Of a DNA stretch of 64,000 bases, positions 9,901-16,642 are shown one piece after another (the stretch's first letter is position 1; each line of letters opens with the position of its first letter). The stretch is from Pontibacter aquaedesilientis (lineage in GTDB: Bacteria; Bacteroidota; Bacteroidia; Cytophagales; Hymenobacteraceae), in the NCBI RefSeq assembly GCF_014773225.1, contig NZ_JACXAJ010000006.1, positions 151,263 to 215,262 on the forward strand, read 5' to 3'. Under the pieces are notes generated by a model. It made no database searches. It was not told the origin of the DNA and was given only the letters and a program-made list of their open reading frames with translations. The position numbers and the translations under genes were made by a program.

Positions 9901-10753
9901 AGATTGACCCGATAACCGGCAGGGGCAGGTATATCCAGTCGCGAAGCATCGTAAGCGGGAAGACGTGGTCCTTCAGGGTAAAGAAACCGCCATGGTTGCC
10001 CCGGGTGAACAGAGGGTGATGGGCCACAACCAGAATATTGGAGCCCTGGTGCTTTTCAATGATATCCTCCAGTTTCACCAGCAGGTCGGCCTCTGTGGAT
10101 GCCCAGCAGTTGCTGCCAGCACCGTAAGGGCGCTCCCATGGGTGCAGCCACCACTCCGAATCCAGGGCAATCATGACCACATCATCACTGATCTTAATCT
10201 CATATGGCCCAGGACAGCCGTCGCCAGGCACATAAAAGTCCCCACCCACCACGATGCCTTCCTCGGTCAGGTATTCGTTCACATAGTTTTGCTCACGCAC
10301 CACAAACTCCAGGCCGCCTCGGCCACTGTGGTTCCAGTCGTGGTTGCCGGGTATCATATACTTTTCACCGGTATAGCCCCGGAGCACGTCCAGCTGGGCG
10401 TTCAGGCGTTGTTCTGACACCTCCCGGTCGTAGCGGCCAGGCTCTGGCAGGCCGTTGTGGTATACATTGTCGCCCAGAAAGATGGTGGCGCTTTGCTCCC
10501 CGGCCTCGTTCATTTGCTTTTGCATCAGCTTTAGCGAGGGCTCCTGCTGTTTCAGGTCCGGAGCGCCCACATCGCCAATCAGGAAAACGGTATACTGCAC
10601 CTTGTTTTCAGGATTGGGCTGCTTTTGGTCCCAGTCCTGCACGTCGCGGCTGTAGTAGGGTTTTTGCGTGGTGCAGGCTTGTAGGAGTAACAGGCTAAGA
10701 CCAACAGCCAGAGGTCGGAATATAGATCGCATGGGGTGAATCGTGTTTCTCAT
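6944..10753 (-). CDS. Lipoprotein with metallophosphoesterase domain fused to an outer-membrane barrel
   Basis: A 1269-residue protein. A lipoprotein signal (LSLLLLQAC, Cys about 27) is followed by a calcineurin-like phosphoesterase domain with all metal-binding blocks: GDVG (about 60), GDN (94), GNHD (136), AHHPLF and AGHEHSLQ. A middle region of about 450 residues has no name I recognise. The last roughly 400 residues form a BamA/TamA-like surface-antigen barrel (SYNKQTDG, LGGMDNLRGYRRTRFAGRSYVFANAEARL, ending WNLSFGFLF). Such fusions occur in Bacteroidota; the substrate is unknown. The whole protein probably sits in the outer membrane with the phosphoesterase in the periplasm or outside. 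The start may be seven codons later, at 10732. It is a single-gene unit with its own terminator. Confidence 0.85.
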   Translation of the reverse strand: MRNTIHPMRSIFRPLAVGLSLLLLQACTTQKPYYSRDVQDWDQKQPNPENKVQYTVFLIGDVGAPDLKQQEPSLKLMQKQMNEAGEQSATIFLGDNVYHNGLPEPGRYDREVSEQRLNAQLDVLRGYTGEKYMIPGNHDWNHSGRGGLEFVVREQNYVNEYLTEEGIVVGGDFYVPGDGCPGPYEIKISDDVVMIALDSEWWLHPWERPYGAGSNCWASTEADLLVKLEDIIEKHQGSNILVVAHHPLFTRGNHGGFFTLKDHVFPLTMLRDWIYLPLPVIGSIYPFARKYGGILQDIPHPRYQAYIEGMLNIFDKYDNIVYAAGHEHSLQHFKHNKLAHIVSGSGCKTQHVKPGGEAMYTHEVKGFAKLLYYTNGEAWVEYWTPEGDGSEGTMTFRTPLYAKEPRRRREAVVDETNYADSTIVVAANDNYVAKGLRRTLLGEHYRQEWAAPVEVPLLDMRNEMGGLTPYQKGGGKQTASLKVRNPEAREYTLRTVDKDPTLALPEYLRQTAAKALLQDQISAQHPYGSLAIPKLADGAGVYHTNPKLVYIPQTPYLRQYIDEFSNTLAFLEEDADENHEDVASLGFAENLVGTDKVLKELRQDNDNKVDQQAFVRARLFDMLVGDWDRHEGQWRWREEKTDSGKVYTPVPEDRDQVFFKADGIIPWLATRKWGVRNVQNFGYDFRDIVGLNLSALTIDRTFTPAITRQEWVRIAEEIKAGVTDQVIEEAIAQWPESVQAISGEEIKAKLRSRRDKLAQAAEAYYEHISSMVDVAGSDKHERFIVNRLNDDETHLTVYKINKEGELLDTLFKRTFYTSETKELRLYGQRGKDQFEVTGDVNKGILVRIIGGNDEDIITDKSRVAGIKKHTVVYDTEEGNKFIFGPETKDRTSISPDVNFYDRDNHKLPYWGPRLSFEYNVDDGPFVGGGVLVRTHKFRNAPFAAEHILEGNYAFYTNSFNVRYKGDIMQVFGNWNIGVNAAIQGPQYQRNFYGYGNDTRQQDGLDDSFYRVRFKRVNVGTTLNNNLAPFFKIGFGPTYDRFRVVNSEKETFLVNEALNGRLEAGSYDFEENRFESQHYVGMMAFANMDVLGEGNQKNPRIGMRSHNRISYNKQTDGEGLSYTHVSSEFVFYLSPNFPFQLTWAGRLGAAHNFGDFRFYQANTLGGMDNLRGYRRTRFAGRSYVFANAEARLALFDFNLYITPGKLGVLGLYDVGRVYYDGDDRSGFLRNLHTGIGGGIWADIMNKNVVALTYAKGDVDRLWNLSFGFLF

Positions 10754-11163
10754 ATTTTTTGTGGGCTGACTATTCTACTCAAGGCAAAGAGCAGGTATAA
10801 TCCATACAGGCAAGGCCCTGCTCCCGGCAGGCTTCAGAGGATTTACTATCAGGTATACGGGCAGGTGCTGTGTACAACATAGGTATTTTCTGTAGCCGTA
10901 TACCTTCCTGCTATACATGGAAGCAAACGCGCTGGGAACGGCCAAACTGAGATTCATAACGTATGGAATCAACATTAAGTTTTTGGAATACTTCACACGG
11001 CCCGCCTGTTCTCTTTGGCCGAACGGCTTTGCCTGCCCTAACATCCTGTTTCAACTAAAACCGTATTTCACCGTAACCGCAAATTGGAAACAGCACCACT
11101 TTCAATAGCCAACAATTGGCTTTGCAGCGAATGCAGAGCCCAGAGGTCTGGCAAAACACCACT
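10754..11163. other. Divergent intergenic region without a recognised gene
   Basis: About 410 bp between the minus-strand phosphoesterase/barrel gene and the plus-strand HD/Pycsar-effector gene. It contains several TATACC/GGTATA motifs (near 10790, 10849 and 10898) and no convincing coding frame. Promoters for both genes must lie here, but I see no clear TAnnTTTG element. Confidence 0.5.
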
Positions 11164-12399
11164 ATGGAAGAGCAGAACATCGTCAAAAGAGCAAGCGAGT
11201 ATGTATTCAGGCTATTCAAGGAGCAATTGTCCAAGAAGCTCGTCTACCATAACTATAAGCACACATTCGAAACCGCCAACGAAGCCCGCCAGTTAGGTGA
11301 ACTTCATAAATTGAGCGAGGAAGAGCTTCAGGATCTGGAGCTTGCCGCCTGGTTTCATGACACCGGCTATGTGACGGCCTACAAAGGACACGAGGAAGAA
11401 AGCATCCGTTTCGCATCTTCCTGGCTGCAGGGGCAGCAGTATCCGCCTGAGCGCATTGCCCGCATTGCCGATTGCATCATGGCCACCAAGCACGGTACCA
11501 AACCGAACAGCCTGTTGCAGGAAATAATAGTCGACGCCGACATGGCCAACATCGGCAAGGAGACCTTCTTTGCGACGGCCGAGCTGCTGCGTGTGGAATG
11601 GGAGATATTTCAGGACAGGTTTTTCACAGATCAGGAGTGGGCCCAGTTCCAGATGGAGTTCTTGCTCTCGACCACTTTTTACACCGACAAGGCACAGCAT
11701 AAGTATGCCGAGCAACTCGGACTCAATATCCAGGAGCAGCGCAACCGGTTGCAAAAAGAGTCTAAAAAGCTGAAGAAGGAGGAGAAGGCCCACCGCGAGA
11801 CCCTTGCCCAACCCAAGCGGGGCATCGAAACGATGTTTCGCAACACTTATCGCACCCACCTCAACCTGAGCGCCATAGCCGATAACAAAGCCAATATGAT
11901 GATCAGCCTCAACGCCATCATCATGTCCGTTATTATCACCTACCTAAGCACCAAGACCTCTATCACGGGGGCTGAGTTCGCCCAGCACCGCTCTTTGCTT
12001 ATACCTGTGGGTATGCTGCTGCTCACCACACTGGGGTCAGTGATCTTTGCTATTATCTCTGCGCAGCCCGAGGTCACCAGCTTTTCTTTCAACAAGAAGA
12101 AAATCAACAGCAAGAAGGTAAACCTGCTATTTTTCGGAAACTTCACCAACATCCCGCTGGAGGATTTCCAAAACGGCATGCACGAAATTATGCGCGACAA
12201 AAAATCGTTATACACCAACATGATCACCGACATCTATTACCTGGGGGAGGTGCTGGGTCGCAAGTATAAGATTCTACGCATCTCTTACTCTATCTTTATG
12301 GTAGGATTGGTGCTTACCGTGATTGCTTTTGGCATCTCCATAGCCCTTTATGATGCCCCTATCGTGGACCCGGCCCCAGCAGCGCAGTCCAGGTTGTAA
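11164..12399 (+). CDS. HD phosphohydrolase domain fused to a Pycsar-type transmembrane effector domain
   Basis: A 411-residue protein from the ATG at 11164; in-frame ATG 11131 and TTG 11116 are alternatives. The N-terminal half is an HD domain: HNYKHTFE near residue 30, then WFHDTGY with the HD pair near residue 65, GHEEES, and a late VDADMANIG. A charged linker (about 195-225) leads to the second half, which resembles the Pycsar system effector domain (DUF5706): RTHLNLSAIADNKANMMISL, two hydrophobic segments (IIMSVIITYL and a glycine-rich GMLLLTTLGSVIFAII), then a LFFGNF segment and a final TM helix. In Pycsar defence the TM effector is opened by cCMP/cUMP made by PycC. No cyclase is seen nearby, so a house-keeping or orphan role is possible. 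Family assignment is by motif. Confidence 0.85.
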   Translation: MEEQNIVKRASEYVFRLFKEQLSKKLVYHNYKHTFETANEARQLGELHKLSEEELQDLELAAWFHDTGYVTAYKGHEEESIRFASSWLQGQQYPPERIARIADCIMATKHGTKPNSLLQEIIVDADMANIGKETFFATAELLRVEWEIFQDRFFTDQEWAQFQMEFLLSTTFYTDKAQHKYAEQLGLNIQEQRNRLQKESKKLKKEEKAHRETLAQPKRGIETMFRNTYRTHLNLSAIADNKANMMISLNAIIMSVIITYLSTKTSITGAEFAQHRSLLIPVGMLLLTTLGSVIFAIISAQPEVTSFSFNKKKINSKKVNLLFFGNFTNIPLEDFQNGMHEIMRDKKSLYTNMITDIYYLGEVLGRKYKILRISYSIFMVGLVLTVIAFGISIALYDAPIVDPAPAAQSRL

Positions 12400-12860
12400 A
12401 TAGGCGGAATTAAACTACATTAGTAGCGGTGGGCCGGAGGCGTATACCTTCAGCCAGCCATATCTCTAACTTGGGTTCTGATCTTCACACTCTGATAAGC
12501 CGCTCCGGGGTGACTCCTGTATGAACAAAACATAGTTTATACCTCAACCTCTTCCGTTTTACTCGTAACCTACTCTACACGACTACCTGTCATACCAATT
12601 ACGGTGCGCAACAGACTTTTAGGAAAAAAACACCCAAACTAGGACGCAGGCAGGTTACATCCCCTATGTATTGAGAGCTCAACCGTTAAGGTTCAATGCT
12701 GCCAGACATATGAGCGGGCGTGGTTGACAGGAATGATAAAAAGGCTTGTTTGAAGAAACTCTTGCCTATGGACTTAAATATGTAACTGGCACCCTGGTCA
12801 GCGCCACTGCGTCGCAACTTGCACGCCGTTACACTTCAAATAAAAAACAGGTTATAAAGC
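12400..12860. other. Non-coding region upstream of the SpoIIAA-like gene
   Basis: About 460 bp with stops in all frames at short intervals and no family-like peptide. A 60-codon frame at 12746 has no start context or recognisable sequence and overlaps the next gene in another frame. TATACC motifs occur near 12445 and 12538. I see no RNA gene. Confidence 0.45.
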
Positions 12861-13295
12861 ATGGTGATTTACAAAAACGGCTTCTTGACGCTGGACTACG
12901 AACCGGCAACCGACATACTTTCTTTTGAGATGCCGAATGTGGATGATGTTGTGTTGCCAGAGATGAAACGAAGCCTGGCTATTATAGTGGAGCATGTGCG
13001 AAACTATGATGTGAAGCGGGTATTGCTGGATGCCCGGCAAACAAACATGTCGGTTGATGCGGAAAGTTACGCTGACATTATCGCTGAGTTCTACCGAAAC
13101 CTGATGGCAACCCGAGTCCAGAAGGTGGCACGTCTCGTAACACCCGATTCAAAAAGAGAGAAAGTAGTGAAGACTCTTTTGGATAACATGACTCTTTCAG
13201 TGGAGGTGCAGCGCTTCACCGAAGTCAGCAAAGCGCTTGATTGGCTGAAAAGTGACGTTTTGCCTATAACACGGCCTTCATCACGCCCAATTTAA
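12861..13295 (+). CDS. SpoIIAA/STAS-like small protein
   Basis: A 144-residue soluble protein, MVIYKNGFLTLDYEPATDIL at the start, with alternating strands and helices and the segment VKRVLLDARQTNMSVDAESY. This fits the SpoIIAA-like/STAS fold proteins of about 120-145 residues that are common and lineage-expanded in Hymenobacteraceae. Two similar proteins are encoded on the opposite strand at 14595-15011 and 15064-15486. It is followed after 60 bp by the H-NOX gene, suggesting a shared signalling context. STAS proteins usually act as phospho-switches or adaptors; no partner kinase or anti-sigma gene is visible. The family call is by overall pattern, not by a diagnostic motif. Confidence 0.6.
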   Translation: MVIYKNGFLTLDYEPATDILSFEMPNVDDVVLPEMKRSLAIIVEHVRNYDVKRVLLDARQTNMSVDAESYADIIAEFYRNLMATRVQKVARLVTPDSKREKVVKTLLDNMTLSVEVQRFTEVSKALDWLKSDVLPITRPSSRPI

Positions 13296-13323
13296 TATTG
13301 ACTCGTATTAATATTGCCTCGTA
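13292..13323 (+). repeat. Two tandem 16-bp repeats upstream of the H-NOX gene
   Basis: TTAATATTGACTCGTA at 13292-13307 is followed directly by TTAATATTGCCTCGTA at 13308-13323, with one mismatch. The pair lies 34 bp before the H-NOX start codon, where a promoter or activator site would be expected. The head-to-tail arrangement resembles a response-regulator or ECF-type direct-repeat site; that role is inference. Confidence 0.6.
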
Positions 13324-13356
13324 GTATATTGTGTTAGGAACATAACCTATAATAGC

Positions 13357-13932
13357 ATGGATCACAATAGTAACAGCACCGAAGACCACATGCATGGTTC
13401 TTTATTCGCTTTATTAAGGCGCTTCGTAGAACATGCATACGATTACAGTACCTGGATGAAGCTCCTGCAGTCAACAGGCTTGGAAGGCGCCTCCTACCAG
13501 ATGCACGAGATGTACCCTACCAGGGAACTGTTCGCTATTGTAAACAAGGCTTCTGAGGTAACAGGCATTCCTGTCTATGATTTGATGGAGCAGTTTGGGG
13601 AGTTTTTAGTGCCAGACCTGCTGTTGATTTACAACAAGTACGTAAATCCAAACTGGCGCACATACGACATGCTGTTGCATACAGAAAGCTCTATGCACGG
13701 TGCCGTGAAGAACCAGGACAAGAGGACAAACCCTCCCATGTTGCTGGTAACCAAGAAAGGTAGCAAGCAGTTAATTGTGGACTATTACTCCAAACGAAGG
13801 ATGTCGGGCGTAGCCGTTGGCATCATCAAGGGCATTGCAAAGTATCACAATGAGAGCGACAGTGTGTCTGTGACACGACTAACCGCCCCTGACGAGGAAA
13901 GGGTACAGATTCAGGTTGACTTTCTGAACTGA
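13357..13932 (+). CDS. H-NOX (haem NO/O2-binding) domain protein
   Basis: A 191-residue stand-alone sensor. The family pattern runs MHGSLFALLRRFVEHAYDYS at the N-terminus, then MYPTRELFAIV, the helix with the axial ligand (SMHGAVKNQ, His about 114), NPPML, and the haem-propionate motif YxSxR present as YYSKR before GIIKGIAKYH. All residues needed to bind haem are present, so it should sense NO (or O2) and signal to a partner. H-NOX genes usually sit beside a histidine kinase or cyclase; here the neighbours are a SpoIIAA-like gene upstream and a GAF gene downstream, both on the same strand. It is probably transcribed from a promoter near the tandem 16-bp repeats. Confidence 0.88.
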   Translation: MDHNSNSTEDHMHGSLFALLRRFVEHAYDYSTWMKLLQSTGLEGASYQMHEMYPTRELFAIVNKASEVTGIPVYDLMEQFGEFLVPDLLLIYNKYVNPNWRTYDMLLHTESSMHGAVKNQDKRTNPPMLLVTKKGSKQLIVDYYSKRRMSGVAVGIIKGIAKYHNESDSVSVTRLTAPDEERVQIQVDFLN

Positions 13933-14052
13933 TATGGCAATTGCTTAGTTTTACACTGGAGACCTGAAGGAGGCTTAAGCTCGGTTTCTTTTAAATAGCC
14001 TTCACCTCCTTCTTTTTCAGTCCACGCGTTGGATTTACTTTGACATTTAACA

Positions 14053-14556
14053 ATGAACAATACATTTGGATTACCGATAATCCCTGATAACGACAACGAA
14101 CGACTGGCAAAGCTGAAAAGCCTGCATATCCTGGACACCTACGAAGAGAACGGTACCTTTAAGCACATTGCCGCCATCGCTTCCCGTATGTTCAATGTGC
14201 CGATCGCTCTGGTGAATTTCGTGGACAGAGACTATGTTATCACAAAAGCCCAGACAGGGATGGATGGATTGAATGAGGTGAGCAGAGCTGTCAGCCTGTG
14301 TTCTTTGGCGATACTAAATAGTGATGTTACCGTTTTTGAGAATGCTAGGGAGGAACCTTGCCTGTTGGCTAATCCGATGGTTATAGGTGATTTTGGCCTG
14401 CAGTTCTACGCGGCCGCTCCCTTAACCACATCAGATGGTTATAACATTGGGGCTGTGTGCATTGTCGACAAGGTACCGAGGGAGTTCACTGCATCAGATC
14501 AGAAAATGCTCCAAAGCCTTGCCTCTATTGTGATGGACGAGATAGAGAAGTCCTAA
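14053..14556 (+). CDS. Stand-alone GAF domain protein
   Basis: A 167-residue protein that is almost entirely one GAF domain. It starts with the typical lead-in RLAKLKSLHILDTYEENGTF, then HIAAIASRMFNVPIALVNFVD, an SLCSLAILN segment and GAVCIVD near the end. GAF domains bind small ligands or chromophores, and single-domain versions act as signalling modules or fMet-sulfoxide reductases. The cysteine in VSLCSLAI corresponds to the position used by ligand-binding GAF proteins, not the reductase Cys pair. It follows the H-NOX gene by 120 bp, and its N-terminal lead-in resembles the broken GAF remnant at 15440-15667. Confidence 0.82.
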   Translation: MNNTFGLPIIPDNDNERLAKLKSLHILDTYEENGTFKHIAAIASRMFNVPIALVNFVDRDYVITKAQTGMDGLNEVSRAVSLCSLAILNSDVTVFENAREEPCLLANPMVIGDFGLQFYAAAPLTTSDGYNIGAVCIVDKVPREFTASDQKMLQSLASIVMDEIEKS

Positions 14557-14594
14557 GCGAACGTTGGGTTTATAGGCTGAAGCCTGCCTGGGCT

Positions 14595-15011
14595 CTACCC
14601 AGTTACTGAACACAACCAGTCTTCAGCCTCTTCTTCGTCTTCAAAAATTCTTATCATAAACTCCCTGTCTATCCGCTGTATCAGGCTTTCGATGGTTAAG
14701 GTGGCGTAAATACTGGTAGGCACCACCTGCGCCATATAACGCAGGCCAGCAGCTTTCATCTGAGGCGTCCAAACTTTTTCTGCCCAATCGAGGGCCATAT
14801 CCCAGGACCCCACCACATTTTTGTTACTGTTGAGCAGCTTCGCACAGGGCTGTTCCTTCATCATCTCCAGCATTTTGTAGCCGCCTTCCTTCACAGTCTC
14901 CACCGACTGCGTTCCATACCACTCTACATGCAGAATGTCACCTGCCTGTGTTCTTGTGGCTGTGAAAAACACATCCCCAAATACCTTTTTCAACCTGACC
15001 TGCTGTTCCAT
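14595..15011 (-). CDS. SpoIIAA/STAS-like small protein, copy 2
   Basis: A 138-residue protein using the ATG at 15011 (MEQQVRLKKVFGDVFFTATR). The frame runs on to 15173 but the upstream part is unlike the family. Visible pattern: IHVEW-like strand, GGYKMLEMM helix, LLNSNKNVVGSWDMALDWAE, and a terminal acidic helix RIFEDEEEAEDWL. The neighbouring protein at 15064-15486 has the same plan with GSWDHSLEWVIDEW and RVFANETTAKAWL, so the two are clear paralogues in tandem. The terminal region xRxFxxxxxAxxWL is typical of SpoIIAA-like proteins. The ligand or partner is unknown. The gene is convergent with the GAF gene (14053-14556), 38 bp apart. Confidence 0.65.
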   Translation of the reverse strand: MEQQVRLKKVFGDVFFTATRTQAGDILHVEWYGTQSVETVKEGGYKMLEMMKEQPCAKLLNSNKNVVGSWDMALDWAEKVWTPQMKAAGLRYMAQVVPTSIYATLTIESLIQRIDREFMIRIFEDEEEAEDWLCSVTG

Positions 15012-15063
15012 CCCGTTCAATATTTTAGCCTTGTGTTGACACCAGTAAAAGATAATCTCTGAA

Positions 15064-15486
15064 TTAAATAGAATGTTGGAGTAACCATGCTTTCGCGGTG
15101 GTTTCGTTCGCAAACACCCTGACCTCAAAGGCTTTGTTATTGGAGGAAAAATTGGAAGCCGTAGCCCCTGCAAAAGACTCAGGTGTGGTGATCAGAGCGA
15201 AATGTTTTATTCCTGCTGCGGCTGCCTGTATAGACCACTCATCTATTACCCACTCCAGGGAGTGATCCCAACTGCCAAGCACCTCGCTTGTATCGTTTAG
15301 CACACAACTATAGCCATACTCCTTGACAGCATTTGTATAAGCCAAAGCACCTGCCTTCACATTCTCTTGCGTTAAGTATCCAACCCAATTAGTATGTATC
15401 CATCTGTTTTCGGTATCTGCAGTAATGGTAATAAATACCTTACCAAAAGCGTTTGTAAGTTGTTGCCTCATCTTCGGAATTTGCAT
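15064..15486 (-). CDS. SpoIIAA/STAS-like small protein, copy 3
   Basis: A 140-residue paralogue of the downstream gene, read from the ATG at 15486 (a second ATG at 15471 gives MRQQLTNAFGKVF, which aligns better with the start of copy 2). Shared features are VLNDTSEVLGSWDHSLEWV and the terminal RVFANETTAKAWLLQ. The 5' end overlaps the GAF-like remnant in another frame. The two paralogues are separated by 52 bp and are probably co-transcribed. Sequence divergence between them is high, so the duplication is old. Confidence 0.62.
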   Translation of the reverse strand: MQIPKMRQQLTNAFGKVFITITADTENRWIHTNWVGYLTQENVKAGALAYTNAVKEYGYSCVLNDTSEVLGSWDHSLEWVIDEWSIQAAAAGIKHFALITTPESFAGATASNFSSNNKAFEVRVFANETTAKAWLLQHSI

Positions 15487-15667
15487 AACAGAACTTAATA
15501 CTGGATTTGTTACCAGAGGGTTTGGAAATAGCATCCTCCCCATTGAGTAAATAATTTTTTTCCCTCTCAAGAAGCGCAATACGATCGAAACTACCATCTG
15601 GGGGCGTGTCCAAAATGTCATATCGCTTTAACGCTGCAATTCTCTCAGCTTCAATCATCATTTTCAT
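15440..15667 (-). pseudogene. Remnant of the N-terminus of a GAF domain protein
   Basis: From the ATG at 15667 the frame encodes IEAERIAALKRYDILDTPPD followed by GSFDRI, the lead-in that precedes GAF domains (compare the intact gene at 14053, RLAKLKSLHILDTYEENGTF). After DRI the sequence loses any GAF resemblance and the frame ends at 15440, inside the SpoIIAA-like gene. The simplest reading is a deletion that joined the 5' end of a GAF gene to the region upstream of copy 3. Confidence 0.55.
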
Positions 15668-15986
15668 AGGATGAAATAATGATGAATTAAACACCAATCG
15701 GAAATCAGACACAGATAACAAGTAAAGGTACGCTAATTTATCGACAAACATCAGACTCTATTTTCAGTTGTTAAGTACCCTGCTTGCGTTTAGGTATGTT
15801 GTCGGCTTTCTTAATTTGACTCTATCCGTCGTACGACTTTGTAAGATGTGTTCAGAAGAGTTATCTTTGTTCAATTGGCAGCAAAACAGAGTCGTATTAA
15901 GTTCTTATCGTACAAGGCTTAAAGAACATTTCTGCATAAAAAGGGAATAAGGATTAGAAGTGTTTAGCTAACCAATCAATTACCAA
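15668..15986. other. Region before tRNA-Arg without a supported gene
   Basis: About 320 bp. A 60-codon plus-strand frame at 15768 lacks a recognisable sequence, has several rare-looking runs and no start context. The tRNA promoter should lie in the last 60 bp, but I cannot point to an element with confidence. Confidence 0.4.
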
Positions 15987-16058
15987 GGCCCTGTAGTTCA
16001 ATGGATAGAATAGGAGTTTCCTAAACTTTAGATAGCAGTTCGATTCTGCTCAGGGCCA
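15987..16058 (+). tRNA. tRNA-Arg (anticodon CCU)
   Basis: A 72-nt cloverleaf: acceptor GGCCCTG pairs with CAGGGCC, D stem GTTC/GAAT, anticodon stem GGAGT/ACTTT around loop TTCCTAA with anticodon CCT, T arm AGCAG-TTCGATT-CTGCT, discriminator A. CCA is not encoded. Reads AGG codons. The 3' end of such tRNAs is a common integration site, but no repeated 3' end was found in the window. Confidence 0.93.
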
Positions 16059-16206
16059 CACCCTCAATTTCCCGAAGCCTCTGTTTGTGTGGCAACCGGT
16101 ATTGTTTTCAAAGAAAACGTCTGACCAGCAGACGGCTGCTGGCAGGGCACATTTTTAAAAGAGTTTTTATTACCCTATATTGTATTTGAAGCCACTCCTT
16201 ATCAAA

Positions 16207-16551
16207 ATGAAAACAACTCTGTTAACCTGCCTGACTGCTGCCTGCCTGCTGGGGACATCCTGCAACACGGAGCGGGGCAAGATGGAGGCTGACGAGTCGG
16301 AGGCCACTATGGCCAGCGAAACGGGTGCAGCCTCCCAATTAGGCCCGGATGTCATCTATGTCACAAAACCGCTTATCGGCGGCGAGGTATACAAGACTGC
16401 CAGTTTTCAGGCGACCAGCCTGGTATACTTCGATACGACTCAGTTGATTCAGGTGCTGGACACCCTAGATGCTATCTTCGTGAAAGCGCGCGTCCAAAAA
16501 GACACAACGATGTATACGGGCTTTGTGTCAAAGGCCATTCTGCCAGAGTAA
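16207..16551 (+). CDS. Small lipoprotein with an SH3-like C-terminal part
   Basis: A 114-residue protein from the ATG at 16207 (MKTTLLTCLTAACLLGTSC). The lipobox LLGTSC predicts lipidation at Cys 19 and anchoring to a membrane. After an acidic, low-complexity linker (EADESEATMASETG) the rest is beta-rich: VIYVTKPLIGGEVYKT, LVYFDTTQLIQVLDT, FVKARVQKDTTMYTGFVSKAILPE. The plan, two short strands, a DTT turn and a final GFVxKxIL strand, resembles bacterial SH3-like domains. It stands alone between tRNA-Arg and a terminator. Function unknown. Confidence 0.7.
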   Translation: MKTTLLTCLTAACLLGTSCNTERGKMEADESEATMASETGAASQLGPDVIYVTKPLIGGEVYKTASFQATSLVYFDTTQLIQVLDTLDAIFVKARVQKDTTMYTGFVSKAILPE

Positions 16552-16585
16552 ACTGAGTTCATCAAAGCTAGTACACTGAACAAAC

Positions 16586-16622
16586 AGCGAGGGCCTTCCG
16601 GTTATACCGAAAGGCCCTCGCT
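16586..16622. terminator. Bidirectional terminator after the SH3-like lipoprotein gene
   Basis: A 12-bp perfect stem (AGCGAGGGCCTT / AAGGCCCTCGCT) with a 13-nt loop that contains TTATACC. It lies between convergent genes. Confidence 0.85.
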
Positions 16623-16642
16623 GCTTGGGGTGTATCTTATCT

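Noticed and set aside
12746..12928. 60-codon frame before the SpoIIAA-like gene
   Set aside because: No family, no start context, overlaps the next gene in another frame.
15768..15950. 60-codon plus-strand frame before tRNA-Arg
   Set aside because: Odd composition, no recognisable sequence.
15987..16058. tRNA-Arg(CCU) 3' end as an attachment site
   Set aside because: No second copy of its 3' end was found in the window, and the flanking genes look native.
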